From: Myoxocephalus aenaeus
Taxonomy: Eukaryota; Chordata; Actinopteri; Perciformes; Cottidae
DNA length: 64,000 bases
Direction of reading: 5' to 3'
NCBI GenBank assembly: GCA_038501785.1
Contig: JBAMJR010000477.1
Span: 160,001 to 224,000 of the forward strand
Translations under genes and position numbers: made by a program
Part shown: positions 24,293-34,600 of the stretch, piece after piece
Numbering within the stretch: position 1 is the stretch's first letter
Layout of the letters: every line of letters begins with the position of its first letter
Notes under the pieces: generated by a model
Databases searched by the model: none
Seen by the model: the letters and a program-made list of their open reading frames with translations, nothing else
What the model was told of the DNA's origin: nothing

Positions 24293-25108
24293 AGGTTTCA
24301 AAACATCCACAAGCCAACGAGTGACGACACGACGCCGACGGTCACTTCTTCATAAAGATTTAGCGAAAGAAAGCGAGTCGAGTGGAAAAGCGGCTTTAGT
24401 CTGTGTATGCAAGTGTGTGACTGCCCTGAGATCACCTGTCACTCAAAGGGAGGAGGAGGAGGAGGAGGAGGAGGAGGACTGATGGAATTGCAGCTACAGT
24501 AGCTGAGCCGCGGCCTCAGATTGCAGCTCTTGATAAAGAAAAGTGTCTGATAGGCAATCAGACTCGAGGCCGGAGAGGATTTGAGCGTTTTTTATTTTTT
24601 TTGGGCCGACTATGGATCGGCCCGCTTGTTTATCTCCTCGCCAATCTTCGAGGGCGCTGATGGGATTTCTTTGGCAGCCGATGCGTCTCCGATATTCAAG
24701 TGTTCACTATTCACAATGAACAGAAAAGGCGGGAAAACGTGAAGCCGAACAAAGGCGTTGATGATGTCAAAGTAAAAAAGAAAAGCTGTTTATATTGATA
24801 TAAAACTGAGAAAACAAGCAGATTCTCACGTTAAAGAGGCAGAAACATCTGTTTAGTGCAACGAACATTGATTTATTGATTATTAAAGTTATTTTCCTCA
24901 CAGTTTCAGCTCTAATTAAAGCGACTAAAGAAGAACAAACCGTCTTCACCGCGTGGAGAAGAGGAGAGATCTACAGATGTTCCCGTAAATCAGACCTCAC
25001 GACGTCTCTCCTCTCGCTGCGACGCGTTGACGGCCGGCGGTAAAAAGACGGCTTCCTGTCGCGGCTCTTTGTGGTGATTTATGAAGGTTTCTCTCTCTCT
25101 CTCCGCAG
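24293..25108. other. Intronic sequence before the TMEM104 exon
   Basis: A (GGA)n run at about 24450-24477; otherwise unique. The CT-rich tract at 25089-25104 is the acceptor polypyrimidine tract of the exon at 25109. Confidence 0.55.
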
Positions 25109-25202
25109 ACCGTCTTCACCCTCCTGCTGGGACCCTTCACCTTCTTCAGCGCCCAGAAGACCAAATACCTGCAGGTCCTCACCTCCCTCATGCGCTGGAT
25201 CG
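25109..25202 (+). CDS. tmem104: TMEM104 exon with the LLLGPFTFF helix
   Basis: A long CT-rich acceptor (ctctctctctctccgcag) and a GTAAG donor frame a 94-nt exon starting in phase 0 and ending one base into an Ala codon. It encodes TVFTLLLGPFTFFSAQ, then KTKYLQVLTSLMRWI, matching the TMEM104 stretch LLLGPFTFF..QKTKYLQ.LTSLMRWI. The first part is a membrane helix; KTKYLQ is a short cytosolic linker. The phases join exactly to exons 6497-6593 and 38771-39534. It lies between introns of 18,515 and 13,568 bp, both filled with minisatellites. Confidence 0.94.
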
Positions 25203-25924
25203 GTAAGAGGAGAGGACTCCTGACACGTTAACATGAGATGCTACTTATCCAGAAGATTATCAAAGATTACAAAAAAATATTAAAATAAATAAATATGAAC
25301 AAAAGAATAACAATTGTTATTCTAATTATAAGTGTATAAAAAAAGTGATACTGACACTATTACACTATACAATAATACAATATAAATAAGAGTAAGGTAA
25401 ATGAATAAAGTAAAACAATCTACTAAAATAAATTACAAAAGATATAAAAACAATCTAAAGTGTATAAGAAATTATATTAACACCAGTTCCTAATAGACTA
25501 ATAATAATAATAATAATAATATAGAAAATGTATTTGGAGAGTTAATATATACGTTATATTGCACAAAGTATAATAAAAATAATATTGCACATGAAATTGA
25601 AATGTAATATTGTAGATGAGGTGGTTAGGGTTCCTTCCTTCCTTCCTTCCTTCCTTCCTTCCCTTTCACAACGTCCCTTTGGTTTCTTCTGCCTCCTTTT
25701 CTTCTGATGTATATCCCCCATCCTCCCTCCCTCTCTCCCACCCCCCCCCCCCCTCTCCCCCCCACCCTCGGGTGCTGGTCTGTCCATCACGGTCTCGTCC
25801 TGCTCTCTGTCTTTGATTCTCATCTCCTCTCCTTCCTCAGGCTGACAGGCTGACAGTCCAGAGCTTGATTAGACCGTCACTCACTCACGGGAAAATAAAC
25901 CTGCTGCCGCCGTTAAGATCACAA
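25203..25924. other. Intronic AT-rich sequence with simple repeats
   Basis: AT-rich with (TAA)n at about 25500-25520, (TTCC)n at about 25630-25660 and a C-rich run at about 25740-25762. No gene. Confidence 0.6.
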
Positions 25925-26056
25925 CGCTAGCACGCTACGCTAGCACGCTACGCTAGCACGCTACTCTAGCGCGCTACTCTAGCACGCTACTCTAGCACGC
26001 TATGCTAGCACGCTACTCTAGCACGCTACTCTAGCACGCTATGCTAGCACGCTATG
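25925..26056 (+). repeat. ACGCTA/CTAGC short minisatellite
   Basis: About twelve units of 10-11 bp based on GCTAGCACGCTA, with CTCTAGC variants. Confidence 0.9.
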
Positions 26057-26099
26057 CTACACTTAGCACACAACAGCACACAAACACAGGTGTCCACTG

Positions 26100-26990
26100 A
26101 GCGGCTCCTTCACTCCTTCACTCCTTCACTCCTTCACTCCTTCACTCCTTTACTCCTTCACTCCTTCACTCCTTTACTCCTTCACTCCTTTACTCCTTTA
26201 CTCCTTCACTCCTTTACTCCTTCACTCCTTTACTCCTTCACTCCTTTATTCCTTCACTCCGTTACTCCGTTACTCCTTTACTCCTTCACTCCTTTACTCC
26301 TTCACTCCTTTATTCCTTCACTCCGTTACTCCGTTACTCTGTTACTCCGTTACTCCTTTACTCCTTCACTCCTTTACTCCTTTACTCCTTCACTCCTTTA
26401 CTCCTTCACTCCTTTACTCCTTTACTCCTTTACTCCTTTACTCCTTCACTCCTTTACTCCTTCACTCCTTTACTCCTTCACTCCGTTACTCCTTCACTCC
26501 TTCACTCCTTTACTCCTTTACTCCTTCAGTCCTTCACTCATTCACACCTTCACTCCTTTACTTCTTCTCTCCATCACTCATTCACTCCTTCACTCCTTCA
26601 CTCCTTTAATCCTTCACTCCTTCACTCCTTTAATCCTTCACTCCTTTAATCCTTTAATCCTTTACTCCTTTAATCCTTTAATCCTTTACTCCTTCACTCC
26701 ATCACTCATTCACTCCTTTACTCCTTCACTCCATCACTCATTCACTCCTTCACACCTTTAATCCTTCACTCCTTTAATCCTTTACTCCTTTAATCCTTTA
26801 CTCCTTCACTCCATCACTCATTCACTCCTTCACTCCTTCACTCCATCACTCATTCACTCCTTCACACCTTTAATCCTTCACTCCTTTAATCCTTCACTCC
26901 TTTAATCCTTCACTCCATCACTCATTCACTCCTTTACTCCTTCACTCCTTTACTTCTTCTCTCCATCACTCCTTCACACCTTTAATCCTG
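26100..26990 (+). repeat. 8-bp CTCCTTYA minisatellite
   Basis: About 110 octamers alternating CTCCTTCA, CTCCTTTA, CTCCGTTA, and further right CTTTAATC and CATCACTC. The 235-codon ORF over it is an artefact. Confidence 0.95.
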
Positions 26991-27575
26991 TGCGTTGATT
27001 TACTTCATATATGTGGTTTTGTTTCTTTAGTTTAATTTAGTATAAATTATTCAAAGTCAAACATTTCCTCCTGAAGCCGCTTCATGTGGTTTTGTTTGAT
27101 TTCATGAATGTCACTAAATGAAATGAATAAATAAGGAGAGCGTCGTCAGAAAGGTTAACGTGGTCCTGAGTGATGATGCTAAGAGACGTGAAGGTGAAGC
27201 ATCAGGATGATGGAGGCAGAGTCCTTCACTGCATCTGTCCATGTGTTAAGTGTTTATATGTGGACCTGAAGAGGTTCATGTATTCATTTCCTCCTTGTGT
27301 TTTTAAGGTGTTTTTATGCCGTTAATACAAACAGCGACAGCGTTGATCCCTCAACGCTCATTGGCTGTCTGAACGCTCCCTCAGCTCACGGCCAACGGGT
27401 TGCTGTTTAAAGGAGTGAATTATGACAACATGAGTCATTTTAACTGGATGTTCTGTGTTTTTAACATCTTTGAATTCAATGATTATAATGGCATTTATAT
27501 ACATAGCACTTTTAAATGGTATTTGAGGAGCTCGCCAGTCTGAGTCAGGGAGGTTTTTCCAGAGGGCAACAAAAA
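26991..27575. other. Intronic sequence, no feature seen
   Basis: Unique AT-rich sequence between two satellite blocks. Confidence 0.5.
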
Positions 27576-30262
27576 AACGTACGTTAAGTTTAGGCAACAA
27601 AAACATGTTGTTATGGTTATTCAACAAAACGTACGTTAACTTTAGTCAACAAAACGTACGTTAACTTTAGTCAACAAAACGTACGTTAACTTTAGTCAAC
27701 AAAACGTACGTTAACTTTAGTCAACAAAACGTACGTTAACTTTAGTCAACAAAACGTACGTTAACTTTAGGCAACAAAACGTACGTTAACTTTAGGCAAC
27801 AAAACGTACGTTAACTTTAGTCAACAAAACGTACGTTAACTTTAGTCAACAAAACGTACGTTAACTTTAGTCAACAAAACGTACGTTAACTTTAGTCAAC
27901 AAAACGTACGTTAACTTTAGGCAACAAAACGTACGTTAACTTTAGTCAACAAAACGTACGTTAACTTTAGTCAACAAAACGTACGTTAACTTTAGTCAAC
28001 AAAACGTACGTTAACTTTAGTCAACAAAACGTACGTTAACTTTAGTCAACAAAACGTACGTTAACTTTAGTCAACAAAACGTACGTTAACTTTAGTCAAC
28101 AAAACGTACGTTAACTTTAGTCAACAAAACGTACGTTAACTTTAGTCAACAAAACGTACGTTAACTTTAGTCAACAAAACGTACGTTAACTTTAGTCAAC
28201 AAAACGTACGTTAACTTTAGGCAACAAAACGTACGTTAACTTTAGGCAACAAAACGTACGTTAACTTTAGGCAACAAAACGTACGTTAACTTTAGGCAAC
28301 AAAACGTACGTTAACTTTAGGCAACAAAACGTACGTTAACTTTAGGCAACAAAACGTACGTTAACTTTAGGCAACAAAACGTACGTTAACTTTAGTCAAC
28401 AAAACGTACGTTAACTTTAGTCAACAAAACGTACGTTAACTTTAGTCAACAAAACGTACGTTAACTTTAGTCAACAAAACGCACGTTAACTTTAGTCAAC
28501 AAAACGTACCTTAACTTTAGTCAATAAAAACGTACGTTAACTTTAGGCAATAAAAACGTACGTTAACTTTAGTCAACAAAACGTACGTTAACTTTAGGCA
28601 ATAAAAACGTACGTTAACTTTAGGCAATAAAAACGTACGTTAACTTTAGTCAACAAAACGTACGTTAACTTTAGGCAATAAAAACGTACGTTAACTTTAG
28701 TCAACAAAACGTACGTTAACTTTAGTCAACAAAACGTACGTTAACTTTAGTCAACAAAACGTACGTTAACTTTAGTCAACAAAACGTACGTTAACTTTAG
28801 TCAACAAAACGTACGTTAACTTTAGGCAACAAAATGTACGTTAACTTTAGGCAACAAAAACGTACGTTAACTTTAGTCAACAAAACGTACCTTAACTTTA
28901 GGCAACAAAACGTACCTTAACTTTAGGCAATAAAAACGTACGTTAACTTTAGTCAACAAAACGTACGTTAACTTTAGTCAACAAAACGTACCTTAACTTT
29001 AGGCAACAAAATGTACGTTAACTTTAGGCAACAAAAACGTACGTTAACTTTAGTCAACAAAACGTACGTTAACTTTAGTCAACAAAACGTACGTTAACTT
29101 TAGTCAACAAAACGTACGTTAACTTTAGTCAACAAAACGTACCTTAACTTTAGGCAACAAAATGTACGTTAACTTTAGGCAACAAAAACGTACGTTAACT
29201 TTAGTCAACAAAACGTACGTTAACTTTAGTCAACAAAACGTACCTTAACTTTAGGCAACAAAACGTACGTTAACTTTAGGCAATAAAAACGTACGTTAAC
29301 TTTAGTCAACAAAACGTACGTTAACTTTAGTCAACAAAACGTACCTTAACTTTAGGCAACAAAACGTACGTTAACTTTAGGCAACAAAAACGTACGTTAA
29401 CTTTAGTCAACAAAACGTACCTTAACTTTAGGCAACAAAACGTACGTTAACTTTAGGCAACAAAAACGTACGTTAACTTTAGTCAACAAAACGTACCTTA
29501 ACTTTAGGCAACAAAACGTACGTTAACTTTAGGCAATAAAAACGTACGTTAACTTTAGGCAACAAAACGTACGTTAACTTTAGGCAATAAAAACGTACGT
29601 TAACTTTAGTCAACAAAACGTACCTTAACTTTAGACAACAAAACGTACCTTAACTTTAGGCAATAAAAACGTACGTTAACTTTAGGCAATAAAAACGTAC
29701 GTTAACTTTAGGCAACAAAAACGTACGTTAACTTTAGTCAACAAAACGTACCTTAACTTTAGGCAACAAAACGTACGTTAACTTTAGGCAATAAAAACGT
29801 ACGTTAACTTTAGGCAATAAAAACGTACCTTAACTTTAGTCAACAAAACGTACCTTAACTTTAGACAACAAAACGTACGTTAACTTTAGGCAATAAAAAC
29901 GTACGTTAACTTTAGGCAATAAAAACGTACGTTAACTTTAGGCAACAAAAACGTACGTTAACTTTAGTCAACAAAACGTACCTTAACTTTAGGCAACAAA
30001 ACGTACGTTAACTTTAGGCAATAAAAACGTACGTTAACTTTAGGCAATAAAAACGTACGTTAACTTTAGGCAATAAAAACGTACCTTAACTTTAGGCAAC
30101 AAAACGTACCTTAACTTTAGGCAACAAAACGTACGTTAACTTTAGTCAACAAAACGTACGTTAACTTTAGTCAATAAAAACGTACGTTAACTTTAGTCAA
30201 CAAAAACGTACGTTAACTTTAGTCAACAAAAACGTACGTTAACTTTAGTCAACAAAAACATT
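27576..30262 (+). repeat. 25-bp satellite block, about 105 copies
   Basis: 2.7 kb of units containing CAACAAAACGTACGTTAACT plus TTTAG. AACGTACGTT is a perfect palindrome present in almost every unit and GTTAAC is a second one. The left third (to about 28500) is almost homogeneous 25-mers differing only at TCAAC/GCAAC. The right part mixes 25-27-bp forms (AATAAAAACG, ACAAAAACG) and GTACCTTAAC variants in recurring trimers, a higher-order pattern. Confidence 0.97.
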
Positions 30263-31439
30263 GTGGTTGGGCTTTAAACAACTACGCATGTTTTCGGTCT
30301 CAAGGCCCATAAGTAGTCTTTTTTTATATATTTAATACTACGTCACTTGGTCAAACCGTTCATCGTCACATGGATTAGTTTAACTCGTTAAATGGTCGAG
30401 TATTTGATCCTAATCGACTTTCATTGGAATTATTTCTGTCCTGAGCAACACAAAAAAACCCGGGAAAAAACGACAATGAACAAGAAAAAAAAGTGAGACT
30501 TCTTCTTGACACTAAACAGTTAATACTGGCACGGCGAGGAAAGAATGAATGAAATAAAGTGGGTTGGGGCTGATAATGGCTCCTCCGCCCCGGCACGTCG
30601 GAGGCAGCGTCACACCATCGCTCGCTGGACAAGAAGGTGACGAGGCTGAGTGACAGGGCCAGAGGGGCGGGACTTCCACACGCCGGCCGGCTGCCAACCC
30701 CGACACCCGACACCCGACACCCTCACAGGCAGGAGGTGAACACTCACTGCAGAGGGCTTCAAAGTAACCAACGCTCAGAGAGCCAGGAACTCCTGAACGC
30801 AGCGTCCTCATTCTGGAGCGAGTCGTTTAGTGGGAAAACAAACAAAATCCCGCAGATGAAGAGCGGAGGTAAAGCGGCAGTGAAGAACCTGTTAACACTC
30901 TGAACGGGTCGACGCGTTCTCCTTGACATTAAAAGGTCTTTATTCTTTGCATCAATGTCCAGAAATCCTCATAAAAATCCCTTTTTGATTTGAAACCTCT
31001 GAGGGGATGAATAGTTTTTATAGCTGCTGCACTTGTAAGTTGTTATTGTAGTCAACACACATTTTATAGTTTATAATAAACAAAAAAAGGTAAGCTTGAT
31101 TTATTTTTTTAAAATTTATTTTCTCCAATATAATCTCTTAAAGATTTCATTTGAGAACACATCTTTCTGAGGCTGAACGTAACACAGTCGTCCTGCTCCG
31201 ATAAAGGCTGTGAGTTAAAGAGCCGGCGCTCCTGTGATGCGAGCGACTCTCCATCCGTCTCAGGCTTCACTCGCTTAGAGGAGCGGCCCGCGGGATCTCC
31301 AGGGCCGGTTCTGTTTTATTTTGAAGGTCGTGGTGGGAGGGGAGGAGTCACGGGCCGGTGAAATATGAGCAGGTCTTAATGGACCGGACCGCCTGAAAGA
31401 CACAGCTCAGGTCCTGAACCATCACTTTAGCCCTCAGAT
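30263..31439. other. Intronic sequence, no gene seen
   Basis: Unique sequence. CGACACC is repeated three times near 30700-30722. ORFs at 30375-30903 overlap on both strands and show no family features. Confidence 0.45.
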
Positions 31440-31668
31440 GTCTTTCTGATTTAGAAAGGAGACAGAAAGGAGACAGAAAGGAGACAGAAAGGTTACCTGA
31501 AGGAGACATGAAGGAGACATGAAGGAGACAGAAAGGAGACATGAAGGAGACAGAAAGGTTACCTGAAGGAGACATGAAGGAGACATGAAGGAGACAGAAA
31601 GGTTACCTGAAGGAGACATGAAGGAGACATGAAGGAGACCTACAGGTGACATACAGGAGACATAACGG
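31440..31668. repeat. GAAGGAGACAT minisatellite
   Basis: Units of 11 bp (GAAGGAGACAT, GAAAGGAGACA) with GAAAGGTTACCT inserted every few units. Confidence 0.9.
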
Positions 31669-32379
31669 AGACATAACTATAAATGTCTATAAATGTCAAA
31701 CAGATGAAAAATCATAAAATAAACTTGGAATGTTTTGCTTAATACATTTTTTACGATTAATTCCAGCAGTTTCACCCTAAAATAAGACGTTTCTAATTCT
31801 GTATATTTGTATGTATGCATTATGATGAATGAAACCAACCAGAGCTGAGGTGCATGTTGGGTATATTTTTTGAATCGTCTCATCCGTGGACGACGTGCCG
31901 GTTCTCGGCTCTGCGGCTAATTGTCGTCTCCGTGAAGCCGTGAGACGACGGCGTGGAGGTCGGCCGCCTGCTGTGCGGCTCCGTGCCGTGTTTGCTGATC
32001 TGAGATCACACCGGTCGCTGCGAGGCGAAGCCGCCACTTATCGCCCACAACAAAATATAAATAAATAAACACATCAGCCGCCCGCTAGCGCCGGTCCTGA
32101 AGAGGTGAAGTGATGGAGCTCTGCTCCACAGCGAGAAGGGCTGAAAACCCCGGCGAGAACCGGGCGGAGAGCCTGGGCTGCTAATTAGCTGAGAGGTTAT
32201 CCACGAGCGCTGGAGGAGCGTCTCTTAATTAACGATGGGTTGATTGCTCTGCTCCGAAACCACGAGAGGCGGACATGTTTAAATTGGCAAACAAGGAGAG
32301 AAAACACGAGCGCAGCCAGAAGCTCATCGTTTCCTCAGAGTTTAAAACAGTAGCAGAAACATTAAAGCACGGATAAGAG
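31669..32379. other. Intronic unique sequence, possible conserved block
   Basis: 32070-32340 is repeat-free with homeobox-type strings (CTAATTAGC, TTAATTAACG) in a GC-balanced context. It is a weak candidate for a conserved non-coding element. Confidence 0.35.
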
Positions 32380-33068
32380 CATGTCTTAAAGCTGCATTCT
32401 CTCTCCTGACCACAAGGAGGCGACTCCTCTGGTTGTATAGAAGTCTATGCTTCATGTGTTAAAGCTGCATTCTCTCTCCTGACCACCAGGGGGAGACTCC
32501 TCTGGTTGTATAGAAGTATATGCTTCATGTGTTAAAGCTGCATTCTCTCTCCTGACCACCAGGGGGGAGACTCCTCTGGTTGTATAGAAGTCTATGCTTC
32601 ATGTGTTAAAGCTGCATTCTCTCTCCTGACCACCAGGGGGCGACTCCTCTGGTTGTATAGAAGTCTATGCTTCATGTGTTAAAGCTGCATTCTCTCTCCT
32701 GACCACCAGGGGGTGACTCCTCTGGTTGTATAGAAGTCTATGCTTCATGTGTTAAAGCTGCATTCTCTCTCCTGACCACCAGGGGGTGACTCCTCTGGTT
32801 GTATAGAAGTCTATATAAATGACTCTACTTCTCTTGATGTATTCCCTCAGTAAACATTGTAAACATGAGTTTATGTCTCAATCTCTAGTTTCAAGTCTTC
32901 TTCAATACAGCATGATGTTCATTTAGTAAATTATGGTCATTTAGAGTCAAACAGACCATAAAGCAGGGTTTAGGGGCGGGGCTACAAGGTGATTGACATA
33001 TCGACACCAGAGACTTATACGGCAGTCCAGATATGGTCACTTCCTGTTCACTGGTTGCGTAACAGTCT
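32380..33068 (+). mobile_element. Composite element, fullest copy: 6 modules plus body
   Basis: Six 73-bp modules (32380-32812, + orientation; cores AGGAGGCG, GGGGGAG, GGGGGGAG, GGGGGCG and two GGGGGTG) run directly into the body. The body reads AAATGACTCTACTTCTCTTG, GTAAACATGAGTTTATGTC, AGCATGATGTTCATTTAG, AAACAGACCATAAAGCAGG, GGGGCGGGGCTACAAGG, GATTGACAT and TTCCTGTTCACTGGTTGC. This copy joins the dispersed body pieces and the modules in one unit. No protein is encoded, so it is a non-autonomous element of unassigned class. Confidence 0.85.
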
Positions 33069-33863
33069 TGACTACCTCCACTTCGTCTATACAGTCTATT
33101 TAATGTGTTAAGGTCGTTAACAGCAACACCTTTGTTTGTCACCGGTGGGAAAGCAGCTGTGGGCGTCGCCTCCGGAGGGTTGTTGGAAGTCGTTCCCACA
33201 CAAGGTCGCTGCCGGCCTGCGGGTGATGCACATCGCCGCCCTGCAGGATCTGGACGGGCGCTAATTAAGTGGACGTGATGTGTGGCTGTTTGACACCGGC
33301 TCAGTTTACTCACTTCCTGGGCAGGAGGGTGGGGGCGGGGCCAAAGCGTGTCGATTTGAAAGTGCATGTAATCACCATATCCTGACCGACGCCTGCAGAG
33401 GGTAATGACTCGTCCCGAGGGAGGGGAGGGTGTCATGGGTTTGAGTCACGGATCAGTAAAGGAGGTACTTCCTGTGTCTTAAGTGAGGAAAAAAGGGAGC
33501 AAATATAACCAGAGATCCCCAATTCCCTTTGTTGTTTTGTTTATTTTTATCAGCTGGGCTTCAAGGCTACAGACAAAAATAATTTCAACCGCTTTGAACT
33601 CTAAATGTTATACTTTTTAATGTGTTCGTCATCTATAGTTTATTTTGTTCTTCATAAAAACACACAATTCAAATGATAAGAAAATAAAAGGTTGTATGTT
33701 TATTGATTAAGCCAAATCTTGTCATTGGTAGTTTAAGTTATGTCATCTCTAATATTATTTTATATTAATGTGAAATAATTTCTTTACTGTTACATTTTAC
33801 TAGATTACATGTGAACGCATCATGAGTACAAATTTTCACTGAGCAGAGCCTGAACGCACCATA
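33069..33863. other. Intronic sequence, no feature seen
   Basis: Mostly unique. The right end (about 33840) shares GAGCCTGAACGCA with the repeat at 11830-12193. Confidence 0.45.
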
Positions 33864-34262
33864 ATGTTACTGAAGGGAACCTCCGTTGGGTCTCTGTTAG
33901 CGGTGATGCTAACGTTACTGAAGGGAACCTCCGTTGGGTCTCTGTTAGCGGTGATGCTAACGTTACTGAAGGGAACCTCCGTTGGGTCTCTGTTAGCGGT
34001 GATGCTAACGTTACTAGCTCTCCTCCTGTTGGTTCTCCGTTAACGGTGATGCTAATTTTACTAGCTCTCCGGTTGATTTTCCGTTAGCGGTGATGCTAAC
34101 GATATTAGCTCTCCTCCTGTTGGTTCTCCGTTAGCGGTGATGCTAACGTTACTAGCTCTCCTCCTGTTGGTTCTCCGTTAGCGGTGATGCTAATGTTACT
34201 AGCTCTCCTCCTGTTGGTTCTCCGTTAGCAGTGATGCTAACGTTACTAGCTCTCCTCCTGTT
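33864..34262 (+). repeat. Two-block 47/48-bp minisatellite (GCGGTGATGCTAACG)
   Basis: Three nearly identical 48-bp units with GTTACTGAAGGGAACCTCCG are followed by five or six 47-bp units with ACTAGCTCTCCTCCTGTTGG. Both share TTAGCGGTGATGCTAACGTT, so the second block looks like a variant of the first with a replaced half. Confidence 0.92.
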
Positions 34263-34546
34263 GATTTCAACTGATTGGATGTTCTCAGTGTAACATTATC
34301 AGGGAATGGGCGACTGGAAAAAGCATAAATATCGATATTTCTTTTCTGAATATCGTCCGATAACGATTGTCAGTGACAGTTTAAACGTGTAATTAATCTG
34401 CGGTTCAGTTTCTTTCGGTCGAGGTGATCAAAGCTGAAACGTATTATTCAGCTTTGAGATTCATCGCTGCAGCGAGCTGGAGGAAAAGATCACGTGACAA
34501 ATGAGCACATTATGAAAAACTTCATTCTGGAGGCTTTGTTCTTGGT

Positions 34547-34549
<3 letters not shown>

Positions 34550-34597
<48 letters not shown>
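34550..34597. repeat. (TC)n microsatellite
   Basis: About 48 bp of pure TC. Confidence 0.96.

Positions 34598-34600
<3 letters not shown>

Noticed and set aside
26054..26761. 235-codon Leu/His/Ser/Thr/Pro ORF
   Set aside because: Octamer minisatellite CTCCTTYA; no coding features.
27576..30262. CRISPR-like array of 25-bp repeats
   Set aside because: There are no spacers: units follow each other directly with point variants, in an intron of a vertebrate gene.
32891..33436. 181-codon minus-strand ORF
   Set aside because: It begins inside the composite repeat element and has no recognisable domain or splice sites.
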